Source: Pedobacter kyonggii (GTDB lineage Bacteria; Bacteroidota; Bacteroidia; Sphingobacteriales; Sphingobacteriaceae). From it: a DNA stretch of 64,000 nt. Positions 60,031 through 64,000 of the stretch are shown here, one piece after another. Under the pieces are notes generated by a model. That model was not told the DNA's origin. It ran no database searches and saw nothing but the letters and a program-made list of their open reading frames with translations. The stretch lies in assembly GCF_004310665.1 (NCBI RefSeq), contig NZ_SIXF01000008.1, positions 124,001-188,000 of the forward strand, read 5' to 3'. Both the position numbers and the translations under genes were made by a program. Numbering within the stretch: the first letter of the stretch is position 1; every line of letters starts with the position of its first letter.

Positions 60031-60053
60031 TTAATAATGTTTGTTTAGCTTTA
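60022..60053 (+). promoter_or_regulatory. Promoter of the small membrane-protein pair
   Basis: TTTG at 60022-60025, 20 bp, then TAGCTTTA at 60046-60053 (one mismatch to TAnnTTTG). The transcript would start near 60060, about 105 nt before the ATG at 60166. Confidence 0.6.
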
Positions 60054-60121
60054 CATCGTGAAAGGAAAAGAATATAACAATTTAAAAATGTCTTAAAAGA
60101 GGCTTGTTTTTTTAATCTATA

Positions 60122-60142
60122 TTTTCAATTTTTCTTGAAAGT
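60122..60142. promoter_or_regulatory. Operator-like dyad B
   Basis: TTTTCAA (60122-60128), a 6-nt spacer, TTGAAAG (60135-60141) and T: the same arms (C/T-T-T-T-C-A-A) and the same spacer length as dyad A, placed 24 bp before the ATG at 60166. Confidence 0.55.
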
Positions 60143-60165
60143 TAAATAATTAAAAGCTGTTGGTT

Positions 60166-60513
60166 ATGGATTACAATATACTCGGCTATGGCATCTTTAT
60201 TACGGTTATCGTATTCATCATTGTAGTGGTTGGCAAAATCTGCTACCGGAATGGAAATATCTTTGTGGCCGAATTAATTCCCGACCATTTGGATCTCTGT
60301 CAGCAGATTAATAAATCATTGCTGGTTTCTTATTATCTGGTGAATATTGGCTACTGCGCCATGACATTGGTAGGCTGGGAGACGATCATTTCTCCGCAAC
60401 AATTAATCGAGGTTATGGCTGTAAAAGTGGCCACCATTGTATGCATCCTCTCTGTTCTTCATTATTTAAATATCTATTTGCTCACCAATACCATTCATAA
60501 ATTAATAAAATAA
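60166..60513 (+). CDS. Small integral membrane protein, first of a paralogous pair
   Basis: From the ATG at 60166 there are 115 residues. About four hydrophobic helices are predicted (about 5-22, 50-70, 78-92, 93-108), with a hydrophilic loop (AELIPDHLDLCQQINKS) after the first. The helix 2 region SYYLVNIGYCAMTLVGWE resembles TGFYLLNIGFALLIMKIT of the next gene, and QQLIEVMAVKVATIVCILSVLHYLNIYLL resembles its last part. The two genes are paralogues and are 19 bp apart. I know of no function; the promoter and two dyads upstream suggest tight control. It may form a heteromer with its neighbour. Confidence 0.7.
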   Translation: MDYNILGYGIFITVIVFIIVVVGKICYRNGNIFVAELIPDHLDLCQQINKSLLVSYYLVNIGYCAMTLVGWETIISPQQLIEVMAVKVATIVCILSVLHYLNIYLLTNTIHKLIK

Positions 60514-60532
60514 CAATCTAAAATTTTCAATT

Positions 60533-60916
60533 ATGGAAACGACAAAAATTTTAATCGGCTATGCAGTTTATTTACCAGTTGCACTTTTTTTAACTTTTTA
60601 TGTTTCAAAAACGCTGTTCAAAAACAGTAAGGTATATATGTTGGATATTTTTAAAGGAAGGGAAGAGATTGCCAACGCAACGAACAAACTCTTCGAAACA
60701 GGTTTTTACCTGTTGAATATAGGTTTTGCCCTGCTTATTATGAAGATTACCGTCAGTGCTAATGATTACCGTCATTTAATTGAAGCTTTGAGTGCCAAGA
60801 TTGGTGGTTTTGCAGTTTATCTCGGGATTATGCTCTTTATCAACCTGTACTTTTTTTTTAGAGGGAAACGCAAAGCGAAAGAAAACCAGAGGCCTGCTCC
60901 ATTTCAACCAGCATAA
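60533..60916 (+). CDS. Small integral membrane protein, second of a paralogous pair
   Basis: The 127-residue protein has about four hydrophobic helices and a cationic, proline-rich tail (RGKRKAKENQRPAPFQPA). Its helix 2 to helix 4 region (YLLNIGFALLIMK, then RHLIEALSAKIGGFAVYLGIMLFINLYFF) parallels the preceding gene, so the pair arose by duplication. The loop after helix 1 (LDIFKGREEIANATNKL) matches the position of the loop in the first gene. No recognised family motif. Gene spacing of 19 bp and shared regulation suggest the two products act together. Confidence 0.7.
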   Translation: METTKILIGYAVYLPVALFLTFYVSKTLFKNSKVYMLDIFKGREEIANATNKLFETGFYLLNIGFALLIMKITVSANDYRHLIEALSAKIGGFAVYLGIMLFINLYFFFRGKRKAKENQRPAPFQPA

Positions 60917-60928
60917 ATTTATGAGAGA

Positions 60929-61004
60929 TCGTCATTCCCAACTAGATTGGGAATCGTAATGCAGTAAGCTTTAAGATTCCCGTATGCGCGGGAATGACGG
61001 TGAC
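60929..61004. repeat. CGTCATTCCC...GGGAATGACG inverted repeat
   Basis: Left arm CGTCATTCCC near 60930, right arm GGGAATGACG near 60990-60999, with an inner AGATTGGGAATCGTAATGC. It is a widely dispersed type of bacterial intergenic inverted repeat. Confidence 0.7.
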
Positions 61005-61041
61005 GTTAAAAAATAATTTCAAAATTACGCCTCAAAACAAA

Positions 61042-61067
61042 AAAGTCCCGATGAAAATCGGGACTTT
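61042..61067 (-). terminator. Terminator of ettA (possibly bidirectional)
   Basis: AAAGTCCCGAT (61042-61052) and ATCGGGACTTT (61057-61067) form a perfect 11-bp stem, with A/T tracts on both sides. Confidence 0.85.
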
Positions 61068-61070
61068 AAA

Positions 61071-62750
61071 TTAATTCAATTTTTTATATCTGATGCGTTT
61101 TGGCGTAACATCACCCAAACGTTTTTTGCGGTTTTCTTCATAATCTGAATAGTTTCCTTCGAAGAAATAAACTTCTGAGTTACCTTCAAAAGCAAGGATA
61201 TGCGTACAGATCCTATCTAAGAACCACCTATCGTGACTGATTACTACTGCACAACCGCCAAAGTTTTCTAAAGCTTCTTCCAGTGCACGCAAAGTATTTA
61301 CGTCGATATCGTTGGTTGGCTCATCCAATAGCAATACATTGGCTCCTTTTTTCAAGGTAATGGCCAAGTGTACACGGTTACGTTCACCTCCTGATAGGAT
61401 GCCTACTTTTTTCTGCTGATCGCCACCATTAAAGTTGAACTTTGAAACATAGGCACGTCCGTTAACGGCTTTAGTACCCAGTTGGATATTGTCCAATCCA
61501 TCAGTAATATTTTCATAGACGGTTTTATCGGCATCTAAATCATTGTGCATCTGATCTACATAACCCAACTCAACGGTTTCGCCTACACGGAAAGTACCAG
61601 CATCGGCTTCTTCCTGTCCGGTAATTAAACGGAACAAAGTGGTTTTACCTGCACCATTTGGACCGATAATACCCACAATACCTGCCGGCGGAAGAGAGAA
61701 GTTTAAATTATCGAACAATACTTTGTCGCCATATGCTTTGGTAACGTTTGTTGCTTCAATTACCACATTACCCAAACGAGGGCCTGCAGGAATGAAAAGC
61801 TCCAATTTATCTTCTCTTTCTCTACCATCTTCTGAAGCTAACTTATCGTAATTGGCTAAACGTGCTTTAGATTTTGCATGACGTGCTTTTGGTGCCATAC
61901 GTACCCATTCTAACTCACGCTCTAATGTTTTCTGGCGTTTGCTCTCTGTTTTCTCTTCTTGCGATAAACGTTTTGCTTTTTGATCTAACCAGCTGCTGTA
62001 ATTTCCTTTCCATGGAATACCTTCACCGCGGTCTAACTCTAAAATCCATCCGGCAACGTTATCTAAGAAATACCTATCGTGGGTAACTGCAATAACGGTT
62101 CCTTCGTAATTTTGTAAGAATTGCTCTAACCAATCGATACTTTCGGCATCCAAGTGGTTGGTAGGCTCATCCAATAATAATACATCAGGATGTTGAAGCA
62201 ATAAACGGCACATGGCCACACGACGGCGCTCACCGCCTGATAGTACACCGATTTTAGTATCAGGATCAGGACAACGTAAGGCATCCATAGCTCTCTCCAG
62301 TTTCGAATCGATTTCCCATGCGCCTAATGCATCAATTTTATCCTGAAGCTCGCCTTGTCTGGCCATCAGTTTATCCATGGCATCAGGATCAGAGTAGTTT
62401 TCCTCTAAGCCGAAAGCTTCATTTACTTCTTCGTACTCTTTTAAAATAGCAGTTACTTCGGCAACACCTTCTTCAACCACCTCGCGAACGGTTTTTTCAG
62501 GATCCAAAATTGGCTCCTGCGCCAAATAACCCACCGAATAACCTGGTGAGAAAACCACTTCACCCTGGTAAGATTTATCTAAACCGGCAATAATTTTTAA
62601 AAGTGATGACTTACCAGAGCCATTTAAACCGATAACCCCGATTTTGGCTCCGTAAAAGAAAGAAAGGTAAATATTTTTTAAAACCTGTTTTTGTGGAGGG
62701 TAAATTTTATTTACACCTGCCATTGAAAAGATTATTTTTTCGTCAGACAT
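61071..62750 (-). CDS. ettA: ABC-F translational throttle protein EttA
   Basis: The 559-residue soluble ABC-F protein has two nucleotide-binding domains and no membrane domain. The N-terminal IFSMAGVNKIYPPQKQVLKNI start is the EttA pattern. Walker A motifs are GLNGSGKSS and GPNGAGKTT; signature motifs LSGGERRRVAM and LSGGERNRVHLA; Walker B DVLLLDEPTNHLD and VLLLDEPTNDID. The linker between the domains contains the basic WVRMAPKARHAKSKAR helix. EttA gates the ribosomal elongation cycle in response to ATP/ADP. It is followed by a clear terminator. Confidence 0.96.
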   Translation of the reverse strand: MSDEKIIFSMAGVNKIYPPQKQVLKNIYLSFFYGAKIGVIGLNGSGKSSLLKIIAGLDKSYQGEVVFSPGYSVGYLAQEPILDPEKTVREVVEEGVAEVTAILKEYEEVNEAFGLEENYSDPDAMDKLMARQGELQDKIDALGAWEIDSKLERAMDALRCPDPDTKIGVLSGGERRRVAMCRLLLQHPDVLLLDEPTNHLDAESIDWLEQFLQNYEGTVIAVTHDRYFLDNVAGWILELDRGEGIPWKGNYSSWLDQKAKRLSQEEKTESKRQKTLERELEWVRMAPKARHAKSKARLANYDKLASEDGREREDKLELFIPAGPRLGNVVIEATNVTKAYGDKVLFDNLNFSLPPAGIVGIIGPNGAGKTTLFRLITGQEEADAGTFRVGETVELGYVDQMHNDLDADKTVYENITDGLDNIQLGTKAVNGRAYVSKFNFNGGDQQKKVGILSGGERNRVHLAITLKKGANVLLLDEPTNDIDVNTLRALEEALENFGGCAVVISHDRWFLDRICTHILAFEGNSEVYFFEGNYSDYEENRKKRLGDVTPKRIRYKKLN

Positions 62751-62817
62751 TATAATGTATTGTTTTTTAAGTAGTTTAATGCTAAGATTGATATTAAAGA
62801 AAGGTTAACAGTTTTTC

Positions 62818-62997
62818 TTACAGACTGATTTTACCCAACCAAATAATGGCTACGCCAAAATTGCTTACAAAGATAAGAACAACAAGTCCATTACAAAGTG
62901 CTTTATGATTATACTTTAATAAACTTTTAGCCTCAGAAGTACAGATTAACACGAAATGGTTTTCTGCATTATGCCAACTAATGAACCTATGTACCAT
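62818..62997 (-). CDS. Putative 59-aa protein with C-terminal membrane helix
   Basis: Read from the ATG at 62997: a soluble N-terminal part (MVHRFISWHNAENH, then TSEAKSLLKYNHKALCN) and a hydrophobic C-terminal helix of about 20 residues (GLVVLIFVSNFGVAIIWLG) with a short tail. It has two Cys residues and resembles a tail-anchored small protein. It precedes ettA on the same strand by 67 bp. No family recognised. The uninterrupted helix makes chance less likely, but it remains a tentative gene. Confidence 0.42.
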   Translation of the reverse strand: MVHRFISWHNAENHFVLICTSEAKSLLKYNHKALCNGLVVLIFVSNFGVAIIWLGKISL

Positions 62998-63048
62998 AAT
63001 TTAAGCAACGGATAAATTCTTAGTAGATACCGTAAACAATAGTTAAAA

Positions 63049-63078
63049 CAAAAGCCTTTCAATCCTGAAAGGCTTTTG
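63049..63078 (-). terminator. Terminator of the susD-type gene
   Basis: CAAAAGCCTTTCA (63049-63061) pairs perfectly with TGAAAGGCTTTTG (63066-63078), 13 bp with a 4-nt loop. On the minus strand it is followed by TTTTAAC. Confidence 0.9.
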
Positions 63079-63105
63079 TTTCTGATGATATGAGATTTGT
63101 TTTTT

Positions 63106-64000
63106 CTAAGGATTTTGAGATAAATTAGGATTTTTATCTCTTTCGGTTTGTGGGATGAAATAAATTACCCGCGCATCAGTTGGGTTAATGGTTTGATTAA
63201 CAGAACCGTTAATGGTAGAGTGTGTGCCTGGGTAATCTCTTACCACTGGGCGGTTATTTCTAAATAAGTCATAAGCCCGCTGACCTTCAAAAGCCAGTTC
63301 TAACCATCTTTCTTCCAATACGATATCTAAAATACTGTGCGTTGGCGTAACATCAGCCAAAGTATATGTCGGGATTCCTGCACGGGTTCTAATTACATTC
63401 ACATCATCTAAAGCCAATTGAGTATTGTTCAGCTTAGCATTGGCTTCTGCTCTGTTTAAATACATTTCTGCCAAACGTAGGTAAACTGGCGATGTTAAGT
63501 TAATGACACCTTCCTGTAGGTTGTTTTTATTTACATAATAAATAGGTGCAGCAGGGGTTAGTTTTGTATTTAACTGTTGTACACCATTTACGATTAAAGG
63601 TGAGATAAAGCTTTTTCTTTTATCCTGAGGATATTTATTAAGGAAATTGTAATACTTTACAGAAGCATATATCTCTCCCCATCCACTTTCTCCCTGGCCG
63701 AGTGCATTACCGTTGGCATCACCACTATAGTATAACGACCCAATAGCTGAATAATCATAATTCTCCGTTTTGGTGTGTTTGATGGCAAAAATATTTTCGG
63801 TGTTTTTTTCCGGATCTCCTCTGAAATAGGTTTGATAGGCGGCGTCCTGCATCAATTGATATTTGTTTGAACTAATAACCAAATTGGCATATTCTATAGC
63901 TTTAGCATTGTTATCCATGTAAAGATAAACCCTTGATAGGAGGGCATAAGCAGCCAGTTTTGTGGCAAAACTATTGCTTTTCTCTACGGTGATACATTGT
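63106..64000 (-). CDS. RagB/SusD family nutrient-uptake outer-membrane lipoprotein (C-terminal part)
   Basis: The gene enters from the right edge; about 297 residues of the C-terminal part are visible. An internal ATG at 63918 is not the real start, since the upstream frame continues with a KLAAYALLSRVYLYM helix typical of SusD. Further signatures are SPVYLRLAEMYLNRAEANAKL, VIRTRAGIP and the closing LDIVLEERWLELAFEGQRAYDLFRNNRP, all in the SusD_RagB C-terminal region. SusD lipoproteins bind glycans or peptides and cap a SusC TonB-dependent transporter, which should lie beyond the window upstream. The substrate is unknown. Confidence 0.93.
   Translation of the reverse strand, partial: QCITVEKSNSFATKLAAYALLSRVYLYMDNNAKAIEYANLVISSNKYQLMQDAAYQTYFRGDPEKNTENIFAIKHTKTENYDYSAIGSLYYSGDANGNALGQGESGWGEIYASVKYYNFLNKYPQDKRKSFISPLIVNGVQQLNTKLTPAAPIYYVNKNNLQEGVINLTSPVYLRLAEMYLNRAEANAKLNNTQLALDDVNVIRTRAGIPTYTLADVTPTHSILDIVLEERWLELAFEGQRAYDLFRNNRPVVRDYPGTHSTINGSVNQTINPTDARVIYFIPQTERDKNPNLSQNP

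Larger units (their letters stand above)
59379..60165. other. 787-bp intergenic region with repeats and a control region
   Basis: No credible gene; the frame 59584-59859 begins like a signal peptide (NKFSAGIFCFFMGFYVFNG) but ends in dispersed-repeat sequence, so it is at most a gene fragment. The region holds a GCCCTTCGGCGGCGAGCCGAG word (about 59712), the second CGTCATCTCG element (59878-59979), and then the promoter and two dyads of the membrane-protein pair. Confidence 0.65.
62751..63105. other. 355-bp spacer containing a 59-codon ORF and a terminator
   Basis: The only gene-like content is the ORF 62818-62997 on the minus strand. A terminator for the susD-type gene lies at 63049-63078. 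No other palindrome or promoter was identified. Confidence 0.65.

Noticed and set aside
60009-60142. Dyads considered as terminators
   Set aside because: No T tract follows either one, and dyad A overlaps the promoter.

Overview
The window looks like chromosomal DNA of a member of the Bacteroidota, most probably a Pedobacter-like Sphingobacteriaceae. This is inferred from several things. The base composition is AT-rich. There is a SusD-family lipoprotein gene at the right edge. Type IX secretion genes (porT, porG) and a T9SS C-terminal sorting domain are present. Transketolase is split into two genes. Starts are rarely preceded by a Shine-Dalgarno sequence, and several genes carry the Bacteroidota -7 promoter element TAnnTTTG just upstream of the ATG. 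Gene content is mostly core metabolism and envelope biogenesis. I see no prophage, CRISPR array, rRNA or tRNA gene, and no obvious defence island.

Layout. 1-6775 (all minus strand): a partial membrane protein, an ECF sigma factor, split transketolase, the Bcp peroxiredoxin, an M23 peptidase, a fumarylacetoacetase-family enzyme and a small T9SS cargo protein. 6953-9067 (plus): the Kup potassium transporter from a GTG start, followed by an easily missed 50-residue membrane protein. 9166-9844: a REP-associated transposase (RAYT) unit bounded by inverted REP palindromes. 9863-16531: an amino-acid permease with an unusual soluble insertion, a Bcr/CflA-type drug exporter, a 560-bp repeat-filled gap, an M3 oligopeptidase and a UbiA-family prenyltransferase. 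16640-29635: engB divergent from a long plus-strand envelope cluster: ubiE-porT, an SDR enzyme, YqeY, hydrolase-CBS-nadK-porG-uppS-bamA-ompH-ompH-murI. 29883-39434: a long amidophosphoribosyltransferase, a LysE exporter divergent from a sugar permease, dCMP deaminase, guaA, a substrate-binding lipoprotein and an RsmB-type methyltransferase. 39539-47526: MarC, a porin, three APC/pyrophosphatase membrane transport genes and repeats. 48117-59378: a TIGR01212 radical SAM protein, amtB with a partner beta-barrel protein, small domain-of-unknown-function proteins, a DEAD-box-type helicase, a large outer-membrane beta-barrel protein and a GDSL esterase. 60166-60916: a pair of paralogous small membrane proteins with two operator-like dyads. 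61071-64000: EttA, a small ORF and a partial SusD.

Functional links. The porT and porG genes supply two outer-membrane parts of the type IX secretion system. BamA and two Skp/OmpH chaperones next to porG would assemble such barrels, and UppS and MurI feed peptidoglycan synthesis. The prenyltransferase and UbiE are both consistent with menaquinone synthesis. PurF-like protein and GuaA belong to purine synthesis.

The least ordinary material is in the intergenic DNA. There is the RAYT/REP unit. A nested palindromic element at 47733-47934 has a second, divergent copy at 32277-32381 with a hairpin in the same place but with different stem sequence. A run of five CCCTAAA heptamers lies beside it. 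Several families of short dispersed palindromes occur. Two dyads with identical geometry lie in front of the paralogous membrane-protein pair. None of these could be compared with a database here, so novelty is not claimed. All coordinates, translations and pairings were read by eye from the sequence.
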